DNA of 64,000 nt. Origin: Cycloclasticus sp. Its GTDB lineage: Bacteria > Pseudomonadota > Gammaproteobacteria > Methylococcales > Cycloclasticaceae. The stretch spans positions 281,190-345,189 of the forward strand of contig PADC01000011.1 in assembly GCA_002700385.1 (NCBI GenBank), in the 5' to 3' direction. The position numbers and the translations under genes were made by a program. A model generated the notes under the pieces. The model was not told the origin of the DNA, searched no databases, and saw only the letters and a program-made list of their open reading frames with translations. Positions within the stretch are counted from its first letter, which is position 1. The number at the start of each line of letters is the position of its first letter. Shown piece after piece: positions 17,467 to 25,861 of this stretch.

Positions 17467-18090
17467 ATGAACAAACTACTTTATATCCAAGCATCACCAC
17501 GTAATGAGCGTTCAAACTCTACTGATGTGGCAAATACCTATATCAAGACATTTAAAGCCGCTGCAGAAACGAATTCTGTCTCCACATTGAATGTTTGGGA
17601 CATGAACTTACCTGAATTTGATGGCGATCGCCTGAATGCCAAATACAGTTTTTTACATGGCCAAAACCCTAGTGATGCTGAAGCTGCTGCTTGGCAAGAA
17701 ATTGTTTTTATAGCCGAACAATTTAAAGCCGCTGACCGCTATTTATTTAGCGTCCCCATGTGGAATTTTTCAATTCCCTACAAACTAAAACACTTTATTG
17801 ATGTCATTACTCAGCCAGGACTGACCTTCAGTTTCTCACCGGAAACTGGCTTTCAGGGATTAGTCACCGGCAAACCGGTTACTGCTATTTACTCACGTGG
17901 TGGTGAATACAATAACGATGAAGCAAAAGGCATGGACTTCCAAAAACCTTATCTCGAAATGGCACTTGGCTTTATTGGTTTTAGCGACATAAACAGCATA
18001 TTAATAGAACCCACCTTTGCCGACCCAGATAGCGTGAGCCATGCGATTAGCACGGCAAAAGACCTCGCCACTACGCTTGCAAACAAATAA
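17467..18090 (+). CDS. azoR: FMN-dependent NADH-azoreductase
   Basis: This is a flavodoxin-fold quinone/azo reductase of 207 residues. Recognised from KLLYIQASPRNERSNST at the start (FMN phosphate loop), VPMWNFSIPYKLKHFIDVITQPGLTFSF near residue 95, and YSRGGEY near 140. It transfers two electrons from NADH to quinones, which would help detoxify quinones formed during PAH oxidation. The frame opens upstream at 17407, but that part consists of the repeat region. The ATG at 17467 gives the family start with AGGA nine bases before. Its stop overlaps the next start by one base. Confidence 0.92.
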   Translation: MNKLLYIQASPRNERSNSTDVANTYIKTFKAAAETNSVSTLNVWDMNLPEFDGDRLNAKYSFLHGQNPSDAEAAAWQEIVFIAEQFKAADRYLFSVPMWNFSIPYKLKHFIDVITQPGLTFSFSPETGFQGLVTGKPVTAIYSRGGEYNNDEAKGMDFQKPYLEMALGFIGFSDINSILIEPTFADPDSVSHAISTAKDLATTLANK

Positions 18091-18878
18091 TGGACTTACA
18101 ATTAAAAGATAAAACGGCCTTTGTATCTGGCTCTAGCCAAGGCATTGGTTTCGCTATCGCCAACTCCCTTGCTGCAGAAGGATCGCACGTTATTATTAAC
18201 GGTCGAAGCAATGCTAAATTAATCCGTGCTAAAGATAAAATTCTCAATGAGCACCCACAAGCCAATATCAGCCTTTTTTGTGGCGATTTATCCGATCCAC
18301 AGACAACCAGCAAACTCATTAGCCAGCAGCCGAATGTTGATATATTAGTCAATGCGCTTGGTATTTTTGAGCCTAAAGAGTTTTTAGATATTCCTGACGA
18401 AGACTGGGAGCGATTTTTTAATGTCAACGTGCTGAGTGGCGTTCGATTATCACGCGCTTATTTACCTCAATTACAAGAAAAAAACTGGGGTCGTATTATT
18501 TTTATCAGCAGCGAAAGTGCCCTTCAAATCCCACAAGAAATGATTCACTACGGCACTACAAAAACAGCTCAACTCGCTGTATCACGCGGCCTTGCAGAAA
18601 TATGTGCTGGAACGGGTATTACCGTCAATGCTGTGCTGCCGGGGCCAACACGTTCTGAGGGTGTTATTGAATTTATAGATCAAATAAGTGATGGGCAAGA
18701 TTTCGAGGCATTTGAAAAAGAGTTCTTTCAATCCATACGCCCGTCATCTCTTATTAAACGATTTGCTGATACACAAGAAGTAGCCAATATGGTGACCTAT
18801 TTGTGCAGCCCCTTAGCATCGGCCACTACCGGGGCTGCAATACGAGTAGATGGCGGCGTGGTGAAATCCTGCGTTTGA
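18090..18878 (+). CDS. SDR family oxidoreductase
   Basis: This 262-residue short-chain dehydrogenase has a slightly variant nucleotide loop SGSSQGIG near residue 13, NALG near 88, FISSESA near 138, and the catalytic YGTTK near 154. The C-terminus ATTGAAIRVDGGVVKS is standard. The start is coupled to azoR through TAATG. With the azoreductase and the prenyltransferase downstream it forms a plus-strand group that may deal with quinone or polyol intermediates. The actual substrate is unknown. Confidence 0.87.
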   Translation: MDLQLKDKTAFVSGSSQGIGFAIANSLAAEGSHVIINGRSNAKLIRAKDKILNEHPQANISLFCGDLSDPQTTSKLISQQPNVDILVNALGIFEPKEFLDIPDEDWERFFNVNVLSGVRLSRAYLPQLQEKNWGRIIFISSESALQIPQEMIHYGTTKTAQLAVSRGLAEICAGTGITVNAVLPGPTRSEGVIEFIDQISDGQDFEAFEKEFFQSIRPSSLIKRFADTQEVANMVTYLCSPLASATTGAAIRVDGGVVKSCV

Positions 18879-18964
18879 TGCCAATAAGCGTTCTGATCTT
18901 TTTCAACTCCCACTAGATAACTGGCTCGGTTATTTCGCTTACGCTACGTAACGACACATCTAAT

Positions 18965-19852
18965 ATGAATATAACGGCTATTACCCAATCGATGAGACTG
19001 CCATTTCTCATTTTGACCTTTGTTTGTGTATTTTTAGGCAGCTGTATTGCCAAACTCAACCAACAAGACATTAATCCATTGTTTTTAGTGTTCGCCTTAG
19101 TCGGTGCTTTATTCGCTCATATCAGCGTTAACACCCTTAATGAATATTTTGACTTCAAAAGCGGTCTAGATCTCATCACTAAAAAAACACCTTTCTCAGG
19201 TGGTAGCGGTGCTTTACCTCGGCACCCCGAGGCCACACACGCTGTCTTTATTATCGGTATCGTGTCGCTAGCATTAACCGTCTTGATTGGTTGCTTTTTT
19301 CTTTGGCAATACGGCATACGCTTTTTACCTATATGTATCACCGGGCTTGTCTTAATAGTAGCCTACACACAATGGATCAACAGATGGCCACTGACCTGCC
19401 TCATTGCGCCTGGTCTAGGATTTGGAATTCTTATGGTCGTCGGCACTCAGTTTGTCTTAGAAGGGGAATACTTGCCACGAACTTTCTTTATTGCGGTTAT
19501 TCCCTTTCTACTGGTCAATAACCTTTTGCTGCTCAATCAATACCCCGATATTCAAGCTGATGCTAAAGTAGGTCGGAACCACTTCCCCATTGCCTATGGC
19601 ATTAATCGAAGTAACTTTATCTATGCATTCTTTACCCTCGCAACCATTTTCATCATCCCTTTTTATATTTTTATTGGCTATTTACCCACCTTAAGTTGGA
19701 TAGCACTCATTCCAATGCCACTGGCCATTTTCTCTTTATATGGTGCTGTAACACACAAGGAGGCCATTGGCTCTTTTCCGCAGTATCTCGGCGCCAATGT
19801 AGCGGTGACTGTATTAACCCCGCTATTACTCGGTATATCAATTTTATTCTAA
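18965..19852 (+). CDS. UbiA/MenA-type prenyltransferase family protein
   Basis: This integral membrane protein of 295 residues with about eight or nine helices carries both prenyl-diphosphate binding motifs of the UbiA superfamily: NEYFDFKSGLD near residue 60, followed by the MenA-like TPFSGGSGALPR, and YPDIQADAKVGR near 195. The layout resembles 1,4-dihydroxy-2-naphthoate prenyltransferases more than UbiA. In a PAH degrader a naphthoate-type acceptor is a tempting idea but unproven. It starts 86 bases after the SDR gene; a short palindrome TTACG-CTA-CGTAA lies at 18939-18951. Confidence 0.83.
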   Translation: MNITAITQSMRLPFLILTFVCVFLGSCIAKLNQQDINPLFLVFALVGALFAHISVNTLNEYFDFKSGLDLITKKTPFSGGSGALPRHPEATHAVFIIGIVSLALTVLIGCFFLWQYGIRFLPICITGLVLIVAYTQWINRWPLTCLIAPGLGFGILMVVGTQFVLEGEYLPRTFFIAVIPFLLVNNLLLLNQYPDIQADAKVGRNHFPIAYGINRSNFIYAFFTLATIFIIPFYIFIGYLPTLSWIALIPMPLAIFSLYGAVTHKEAIGSFPQYLGANVAVTVLTPLLLGISILF

Positions 19853-19894
19853 ATAACTATGGTAGCTTTAAGCCGCCGCCCTCTTAATGTGCGC

Positions 19895-19928
19895 TAATGT
19901 AAAATAAAAAATAATGTAAAATAAAAAA
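19895..19928 (+). repeat. tandem duplication of 17 bases
   Basis: TAATGTAAAATAAAAAA occurs twice in direct succession, 30 bases before the frameshifted gene. It looks like a replication-slippage product in AT-rich spacer DNA. Confidence 0.75.
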
Positions 19929-19958
19929 TGTAGGTTCGTCTAAAACGGAGAACAAAAT

Positions 19959-20476
19959 ATGAATTGGGAAGCAATCAGTGCCATCAGTGATACCATCGCC
20001 TCTATAGCCGTTGTTGTATCCATTGGCTTTTTGGCATATCAAGTAAAATCAAACACGCGATTACTTAAATCTGCCGCTCGGCAAAGTATCGTCGATGAAT
20101 TTAAGAGTAGCAACCGCATGATGACAGCCGATGCAGAGCACTTTGCTAATGGCATGAGCGACTACCCTGACCTTCAATTGCCTCCCTCAGTAAGTACTCG
20201 GGTATCATGACCGACACGCTTTTGTCCTTTCAATCTTGTCTCGCTCTTCGGCAAGCAGGTACTTTAGACAACCGCATCTATGACGCATACTTAACGTTTA
20301 CGGCAAGTCTATTGGTGACAACGGGTGGTCAGGCATATTGGCAACACTTTAGGAACACTTTTATTCCAGAGATGGTGGAGGAACTTGATAAAAAAATTGC
20401 TAAAGGTGATTTGGGCAACATTCAACAAATACCTCAGTTTAATGTCAATTGGAATAAGCAAAATAATCCTCAATAA
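19959..20476 (+). pseudogene. small membrane-anchored hypothetical gene split by a frameshift
   Basis: Frame one reads MNWEAISAISDTIASIAVVV (an N-terminal membrane helix) and continues to QLPPS, then breaks off at 20210. A second frame continues from about 20188 as KYSGIMTDTLLSFQSCLALRQAG and on to 20476, giving about 172 residues in total. The layout (one N-terminal helix, then a helical domain with a central W and H such as YWQHFRN) matches a widespread family of unknown function that I know only by its general appearance. Adding one base near 20187-20190 restores one continuous protein, so this is a frameshifted gene or a sequence error. Confidence 0.65.
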
Positions 20477-20600
20477 GAAAAATAGGCATTTAAAGATAAT
20501 TCAATATTAAAGTTCATAGTGCAGCTTTACTGATTTTTCTTGCAGGCGAATTAAAAAAATGGTACGTTTTAATTCTTTACCACCTTTGCGGAGCATAAAA

Positions 20601-21257
20601 ATGACCATTAAAGTAATTGGTGTTGGATTTGGCCGCACAGGCACGCTTTCACTGAAAGCCGCGCTTGAAAAATTGGGTTATGCTGACTGTTACCATATGT
20701 TTGAACTGTTTAGCCGTGCGGGCCATGCTAAAACCTGGCAAGGAATTGCGGATGGTCAGCAGCCAAACTGGCCCGAGCTTTTTGACGGTTATCAGTCCCT
20801 TGTTGATTGGCCAACTGCTTTTTATTGGCGTGAACATATAACGTTCTACCCTGACGCTAAAGTGATTCTTACCGTACGTGACCCAAACGCTTGGTATAAC
20901 AGCATAAGCAAAACTATATTTACCGCTATTGAAAACGCGTTCCTAGAAGACGCTACAATACCTCAAGTACCTGACGACGCGCCTCCATTTGCAGCCGACC
21001 AGATTATCGTCGCAAAAACATTAATTGCCGATAGAATTTTTCAAGGGCGATTACGCGATAGGGATTTTTGTATTTCTCAATATCATCAACATATTAAAGA
21101 CGTTAAAGACACCGTTCCTGCTGAAAACTTACTCGTCTTTGAAGTGAAAGACGGCTGGGGGCCCCTGTGCCAATTTCTAGGTGCCGACACCCCTAACGAA
21201 CCTTTCCCACGTGCCAATACGCAAGAAGAGTTTTCCAAAAAAATGCACGACTCTTAA
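20601..21257 (+). CDS. sulfotransferase family protein
   Basis: The 218-residue protein has the P-loop for the phosphosulfate donor at the very start (KVIGVGFGRTGTLSLKAALEKLG), the family's YHMFE segment, DWPTAFYWREH near residue 72, and the second donor-binding motif VILTVRDPNAWYNSI near 90. It belongs to the small bacterial Sulfotransfer_4-like group, whose acceptors are mostly unknown. The frame extends up to 20559, but the ATG at 20601 has a GGAG spaced eight bases before and starts the conserved domain directly. Sulfation of a hydroxylated intermediate is possible but not shown. Confidence 0.85.
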   Translation: MTIKVIGVGFGRTGTLSLKAALEKLGYADCYHMFELFSRAGHAKTWQGIADGQQPNWPELFDGYQSLVDWPTAFYWREHITFYPDAKVILTVRDPNAWYNSISKTIFTAIENAFLEDATIPQVPDDAPPFAADQIIVAKTLIADRIFQGRLRDRDFCISQYHQHIKDVKDTVPAENLLVFEVKDGWGPLCQFLGADTPNEPFPRANTQEEFSKKMHDS

Positions 21258-21289
21258 CGTTAAGCACTGTCATTATAAGGGTAGGGGAA

Positions 21290-21352
21290 ATGACTATAGA
21301 AAAACCAAACCATGATTATGCTCACCGTGTAACACTTGGAGCAATACCTTAA
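21290..21352 (+). CDS. possible 20-residue leader or remnant ORF
   Basis: An ATG at 21290 follows AGGGG closely and opens a 20-codon frame, MTIEKPNHDYAHRVTLGAIP, that ends at 21352, 40 bases before the membrane protein. The SD is real-looking, but there is no recognisable leader-peptide logic. It may be an upstream ORF, the remains of a lost gene, or chance. Confidence 0.25.
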   Translation: MTIEKPNHDYAHRVTLGAIP

Positions 21353-21392
21353 TCAGAATAGACAAATACTCATTACAAACGAAGGGCGTTTT

Positions 21393-21902
21393 ATGCACTC
21401 AGCTGGTCTAATGTACACCATCGCTCAAATCGCCGTTGCTCTGGCAGGTTTTAGCGCTATTATCGTTGCGTTAAACCAAAAACCAGTTCGTGAATGGGAT
21501 TTAGCAGATCAAGTTAATATCCGGTTATTAATACAACTCTCCATTGCGGTTATCTTCTTTTCACTCCTTCCCTCCCTGCTCTCAATATTCTTGAAAAGGA
21601 ATGATATTTGGCTGTGTAGCCTTTGGGCTTATGGCCTTATTCACTTCTTAGATGCCGGTTTCTTTTTGTACTTTAAATCGAAACATGCGCCCAACATATT
21701 TCGTATAGCCGCATCGTGTGGTGTTACCCTTGCGCTAGTGCAAATGGCCATTGCCGGGTTAGGCAACGATGTTGCTAGAGAATCGGTGTACGTCTTTACA
21801 CTTATTTGGCACATCGGCATTATTTTTATGGCCTTTATTCTTTTGCTATATCAAGTACGCGACGTTGAGGATGAAACAAATAATAAAGGAGAGCCTAAAT
21901 GA
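21393..21902 (+). CDS. small integral membrane protein of unknown function
   Basis: This 169-residue protein has four or five predicted membrane helices: [21 protein letters not shown] near residue 7, [21 protein letters not shown] near 47, a mid-protein [18 protein letters not shown], and [22 protein letters not shown] near the end. It ends in a charged tail, [18 protein letters not shown] start at 21336 is possible, but the ATG at 21393 has AAGGG at good distance. The stop overlaps the pterin dehydratase start. I do not recognise the family. Confidence 0.65.
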   Translation: MHSAGLMYTIAQIAVALAGFSAIIVALNQKPVREWDLADQVNIRLLIQLSIAVIFFSLLPSLLSIFLKRNDIWLCSLWAYGLIHFLDAGFFLYFKSKHAPNIFRIAASCGVTLALVQMAIAGLGNDVARESVYVFTLIWHIGIIFMAFILLLYQVRDVEDETNNKGEPK

Positions 21903-22189
21903 CAATATCACTCGCCACACAGCGCGAAACCAATGCTTTTCTCGATGAGCTTAGTCAATGGTCGATTGAAAATGGCAAGCTACACCGTGAATTTATCTTT
22001 AACGATTTCGTTGACGCTTTTGGGTTTATGACCAAAGCGGCGATATTAGCCGAAAAAACCAACCACCACCCTGAGTGGTTTAATGTATATAAAAAAGTAG
22101 TGGTGGATTTAACCACCCACGAAGCGGGTGGCATTACCGAGCGCGATTTTACGTTGGCCAAACAGATGGAACGTATCGCGACTAGCTAG
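21899..22189 (+). CDS. phhB: pterin-4a-carbinolamine dehydratase
   Basis: The 96-residue protein regenerates tetrahydropterin after aromatic amino acid hydroxylation. The signature residues are the [16 protein letters not shown] block near residue 53 (tandem histidines), [13 protein letters not shown] before it, and [19 protein letters not shown] after it. It overlaps the membrane protein by four bases. Its last eight bases overlap the end of the convergent acyl-CoA synthetase gene. No phenylalanine hydroxylase gene is present here. Confidence 0.92.
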   Translation: MTISLATQRETNAFLDELSQWSIENGKLHREFIFNDFVDAFGFMTKAAILAEKTNHHPEWFNVYKKVVVDLTTHEAGGITERDFTLAKQMERIATS

Positions 22190-23762
22190 CGGGCAGCTCC
22201 CAAGGCACTGATAAACGGCCATCTTTAAACATGGCTTGAATGTCCTTTTTAAGCATTTTACCCGTTAAACCTTTGGGGATTTCATCTACTAAAACGATAT
22301 GCTTCGGCACTTCAAATTTAGCCATGCTTTTTTTACAAAAGGCGATCATTTCAGCATAATCAAAAGCATCGGCCTCTTTTACAATAATGACCGCTACAAC
22401 CGCTTCATCCCACTCTGGGTGTGGCACACCAACAACGGCAACTTCCACGACATTTGCATGCTCATCCAATACGTTTTCCACCATGCTAGGAAACACATTT
22501 GCAGCACCGGTGATGATCAGATTATTTTTTCTATCCGTCAAATATAAAAAACCTTCTTCATCGAGATAACCTAAATCGTTGGTACATAGCCAACCATCTT
22601 TTAGTGTCTCATTGGTTTGTTTTTCTAACCCTAAATAGCCTTGCATCAAGCAATCGGATCTTAGCCATATTTCCCCTGATGTATCAGGTGGGCAGACATT
22701 ATTTTTTTCATCACGTATTTCTACATCAAAATGTAATGCAGGACGGCCACAGGAACGAAGCAAATGTTCCTCTCCAGCCAAGCCCCTTCTCGTATCGTCT
22801 GGTGACATCACACATGTCCAGCCACCGGTAACTTCTGTGATCCCATAAAGTTGTGACATATCACAGCCAAAAGTCTCTGCGGCTTTACGTATAAGTTGTG
22901 GCGTGCTGGGAGATGAACCATACGTTATTAAGCGTAATGAAGGTAACTTGATGTTGTTTTCCTCCATTAAGTGAATAAGACGGCGCATCATAATAGGCAC
23001 CATAATGGTTACAGTGACCTTGTGTTTGTTAATGTGCTCAAAGTATTCATTAGGCTCGAAATCGCCTTCTGGCAACACTGCGGTCATACCATTGACGGTA
23101 TTCATCGTAATCAATACAAAGGTTATCCAAGCTGAAGACGTAGGCGCATACCAGACATCATTCGGTGTCAAACCGACGTTGATGATTGTATTCATCATCG
23201 CTTCTCGCAGACCAAAATGCGAGAGCAGCACGCCTTTTGGCGACCCCGTTGTTCCCGATGTATAACTAATAGCTGCCAGATCATCTTGGTTTAATTCGGG
23301 CAAAGCAACATCTGTATCACTGTTTGCCAACAACTCTTCATAGTCATACGGGAGGTTATGTTCGCCCCCATAGCCAATTAAGATGACGCCTTCGGAAGCC
23401 AGTTTTTCAGGTAAATCACCCATCAAATCAACACAATTCGCCTGCACCATCACCACCTTCGCAGAAGAATCGTTGATGACATACAGCATCTCATTTGGAG
23501 AAAAACGCCAGTTAATACCGACGCGAGGCAAGCCTAATTTAAGACACGCATGAAACGCTTCATACACTTCAATATGCTCATGTGACACGATGCCAACCAC
23601 ATCACCTTTACCAATACCCTTATTTTGCAACGCTTTTGCAAAGAGGTTTGCTCGTTGATTCAACGTCGCCCAATCGATTGACCGGTCACCCTCATAAAAT
23701 GCAATTCTTTTAGGCATTGCCTTTGCTGCACGCAGCAAAAAATCTCTCACTAGTGCTGTCAT
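22182..23762 (-). CDS. acyl- or aryl-CoA synthetase (AMP-forming)
   Basis: This is a 526-residue ANL superfamily ligase. Visible motifs are [20 protein letters not shown] near residue 168 (phosphate loop), [12 protein letters not shown] near 305, [30 protein letters not shown] near 395-425 (hinge and A8), and the catalytic lysine in [11 protein letters not shown] near 505. It activates a carboxylic acid with CoA; chain length and ring preference cannot be told. It is the last gene of a minus-strand group with DUF35, thiolase-fold and Rieske oxygenase genes, so its substrate is probably an aromatic or alicyclic acid of that pathway. Confidence 0.88.
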   Translation of the reverse strand: MTALVRDFLLRAAKAMPKRIAFYEGDRSIDWATLNQRANLFAKALQNKGIGKGDVVGIVSHEHIEVYEAFHACLKLGLPRVGINWRFSPNEMLYVINDSSAKVVMVQANCVDLMGDLPEKLASEGVILIGYGGEHNLPYDYEELLANSDTDVALPELNQDDLAAISYTSGTTGSPKGVLLSHFGLREAMMNTIINVGLTPNDVWYAPTSSAWITFVLITMNTVNGMTAVLPEGDFEPNEYFEHINKHKVTVTIMVPIMMRRLIHLMEENNIKLPSLRLITYGSSPSTPQLIRKAAETFGCDMSQLYGITEVTGGWTCVMSPDDTRRGLAGEEHLLRSCGRPALHFDVEIRDEKNNVCPPDTSGEIWLRSDCLMQGYLGLEKQTNETLKDGWLCTNDLGYLDEEGFLYLTDRKNNLIITGAANVFPSMVENVLDEHANVVEVAVVGVPHPEWDEAVVAVIIVKEADAFDYAEMIAFCKKSMAKFEVPKHIVLVDEIPKGLTGKMLKKDIQAMFKDGRLSVPWELPAS

Positions 23763-24188
23763 CTAACTGTCTCCATCCTCCAGTTGAAAATATAGTAGCT
23801 CATTATTTTTATCAATTTTATGAAATCCTGTTACCACTGTTGAGCCAACCTTGTAAATCTGTCCTTCCTTTAGTTTTAATTGCCCCATCAAACGGGGACC
23901 CTCTTTGAGTTCAACCAATGCGACTATGTAAGGAACTTGATCATTAAACGCTGGATGAAAACTCCGATGATAAACGACATAAGTATAAATTTCACCCGAT
24001 CCATCCGCCTCAACCCATGTCAAATCATCACAACCACAATGATCGCAAACAAGTTGCGCAGGCGGCAGATGAGTTGAGCAATTTGAACACTGTTGGATCA
24101 TGATCTTATGCTGTTGCATGCCTTCATAAAAGGGTTTTGCCACCTCTTTTATCTCTGGCCAAACCACACTCTGTTCAGCAAATTTCAT
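23763..24188 (-). CDS. DUF35 Zn-ribbon / OB-fold protein
   Basis: The 141-residue protein begins with about 30 residues including GMQQHKIMIQ, followed by a rubredoxin-like zinc ribbon CSNC...CDHC (residues 34-53), then an OB-fold domain (GEIYTYVVYHRSFHPAFNDQVPYIVALVELKEGPRLMGQL). Members pair with thiolase-fold proteins or acyl-CoA hydratases. In steroid side-chain breakdown the Ltp2 aldolase needs the DUF35 domain of ChsH2. Here the gene overlaps the thiolase-fold gene by four bases, so they most likely form one complex. Biochemical role is inferred. Confidence 0.85.
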   Translation of the reverse strand: MKFAEQSVVWPEIKEVAKPFYEGMQQHKIMIQQCSNCSTHLPPAQLVCDHCGCDDLTWVEADGSGEIYTYVVYHRSFHPAFNDQVPYIVALVELKEGPRLMGQLKLKEGQIYKVGSTVVTGFHKIDKNNELLYFQLEDGDS

Positions 24189-25369
24189 TGAACCCTCTCC
24201 TGCTGCCCCATAATCAATGCTGCATGAAACTGCATTCTACCGCCATAGCCTGTCACCAACATATGGTCGAGCTTACTGACTTGGCGAGCACCGGCCTGGT
24301 TTCTAAGTTGCATCACCGCTTCTGACACCGGGGTTGCGCCTTGGAGATAATAGCCCGAGAGGTGTCCCCCTCCCGTATTAACCGGCAGTTTACCTCCTGG
24401 CGATGTTTCACCCGAGCGGACAAATTCGCCCGCTTGACCAGCACCACATAAACCGTATAGCTCTAAATTAATGAGCGTTGAAATACTGAAGGCATCATAA
24501 AACTGGCATGCGTCTATATCGCTCGCGTTGATGCCTGCCATTTTATAAGCGATTTCACCGGCCTGTTTTGCTCCTGTCTCTATTTCTGGTTGGTGACCAC
24601 GACGGTTAATATTACCCGCATGCCCCTGCCCCATACCATAAATATAAGCCGGCGGTTGAGGACTCTCCTTCGCTTGTTCAACCCCCGTAACAACAACCGC
24701 AATACCGCCGTTCACCGGATAAGCACAATCCAACATTCTCAACGGTTCAATTAAAAAAGGGGCTTCGCGGTATTGCTCTATGGTGAGTGGCTTTCGCAGT
24801 TTTGCCAAGTCATTCAGCTCTGCCCAACGTCGGTTGGAAATAGCCACTGCTCCTAAATCGTCGGTGGTTCGGTCATAAACCGCTAAATAACGCTGTGCCG
24901 CCATTGCATAGGCAGCAATTGGCGTGTAAAAACCATTGGCTATTTCTATTCCCAAGTGCCCCATCATGGGCATCGCAACGGCAAACGCCTCACCCGCAGA
25001 CGTGTCTCCCTGCAAAGGCGTATCAGCAAAAACGCACACCACTTTTGTCGCCATGCCGGTCTGAATAGCCATTGTCGCCTGCTGGATGGTTTGCACCATC
25101 GAACTGCCTTCTGCTTCTACAACATTTAATAGACTCAGATTGCTTAGGCCAGCATAGTCCTGCATTTCCATCGGGAAATCGGCTAATTCGGCTAACGGAC
25201 TTTTGTTTAATAACAGCCCGTCTATGTCTGAGTGTTCAAGACCCGCATCTTTTATCGCTAAACCGATAGCATCCACTGCCAATTGCCACGAGGGCTTATG
25301 GTAATCTCGAGTAAACTCGGTCATACCAAGCCCGGTTATAGCCGAAAGCGCCGCTTGTCTTTCCATCAT
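24185..25369 (-). CDS. thiolase-fold protein lacking thiolase cysteines (Ltp2-like aldolase candidate)
   Basis: This 394-residue thiolase superfamily protein is related to SCP-x/Ltp2 proteins. The usual nucleophilic Cys position reads VEAEGSSMVQTI (near residue 88), with no Cys. The usual C-terminal CxGGG motif reads VTGYGGRMQFHA (near 376), with Tyr in place of Cys. The GGHLSGYYLQGATP block carries the His near 339, and FYDAFSISTL is near 290. Loss of both cysteines and a Tyr at the second site are the features of Ltp2 retro-aldolases, which cut beta-hydroxyacyl-CoA side chains together with a DUF35 partner. The adjacent coupled DUF35 gene supports this role. Confidence 0.78.
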   Translation of the reverse strand: MMERQAALSAITGLGMTEFTRDYHKPSWQLAVDAIGLAIKDAGLEHSDIDGLLLNKSPLAELADFPMEMQDYAGLSNLSLLNVVEAEGSSMVQTIQQATMAIQTGMATKVVCVFADTPLQGDTSAGEAFAVAMPMMGHLGIEIANGFYTPIAAYAMAAQRYLAVYDRTTDDLGAVAISNRRWAELNDLAKLRKPLTIEQYREAPFLIEPLRMLDCAYPVNGGIAVVVTGVEQAKESPQPPAYIYGMGQGHAGNINRRGHQPEIETGAKQAGEIAYKMAGINASDIDACQFYDAFSISTLINLELYGLCGAGQAGEFVRSGETSPGGKLPVNTGGGHLSGYYLQGATPVSEAVMQLRNQAGARQVSKLDHMLVTGYGGRMQFHAALIMGQQERVQ

Positions 25370-25861
25370 CTAGAGTAAAAAGGATAAGGTCGGTATTGGT
25401 TCTGTGCCATTAACCAAGACTATCTTTTTCATGTGAATCTGGAAGCTGTCACCACGTCGGCTAACCAGATACGTAACACGGCCTGACCAAATTCTAAAAT
25501 CACGCACCGACTGTATAGAAAATTCAGGAAGAAAGAAGTTGGCTTCAATCTGATAACGCCCTTCAGCCTGTTCAGAATATTCAAAGTTAGAAATAACCCG
25601 TCGCATTCCCGATACCGGTAATTGGCTATAACGGTAACCCGTTTTTAACTGACGAATTCTTGTGGCCAGGCGAGTGCGGTTATCATATAAAATTGAAACT
25701 TTTTGTGCAGGGTCATCATCTTCTTTTGCCGGCACCCAGTACACAGCATCATCTGCCCATAAATCTTCCCATTCCTGGTACTTTGACTCATCGGCTAATT
25801 TAGCTTCATGCACAATAAAATGTTCAAGCTCGTGCGCTACATCATGTGATACCTGTCCCAT
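25370..25861 (-). CDS. aromatic-ring-hydroxylating dioxygenase beta subunit
   Basis: This is the small subunit of a Rieske oxygenase, 163 residues. Seen are the N-terminal HELEHFIVHEAKLADESKYQEWEDLWADDAVYWVP, the SGMRRVISNFEY core, and IRQLKTGYRYSQLP. It lies directly after the alpha gene (one-base overlap) and directly before the thiolase-fold gene, in the usual alpha-beta order. It is diverged from the other beta subunits in this window, so the substrate should differ from that of PhnA1A2. Confidence 0.92.
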   Translation of the reverse strand: MGQVSHDVAHELEHFIVHEAKLADESKYQEWEDLWADDAVYWVPAKEDDDPAQKVSILYDNRTRLATRIRQLKTGYRYSQLPVSGMRRVISNFEYSEQAEGRYQIEANFFLPEFSIQSVRDFRIWSGRVTYLVSRRGDSFQIHMKKIVLVNGTEPIPTLSFLL

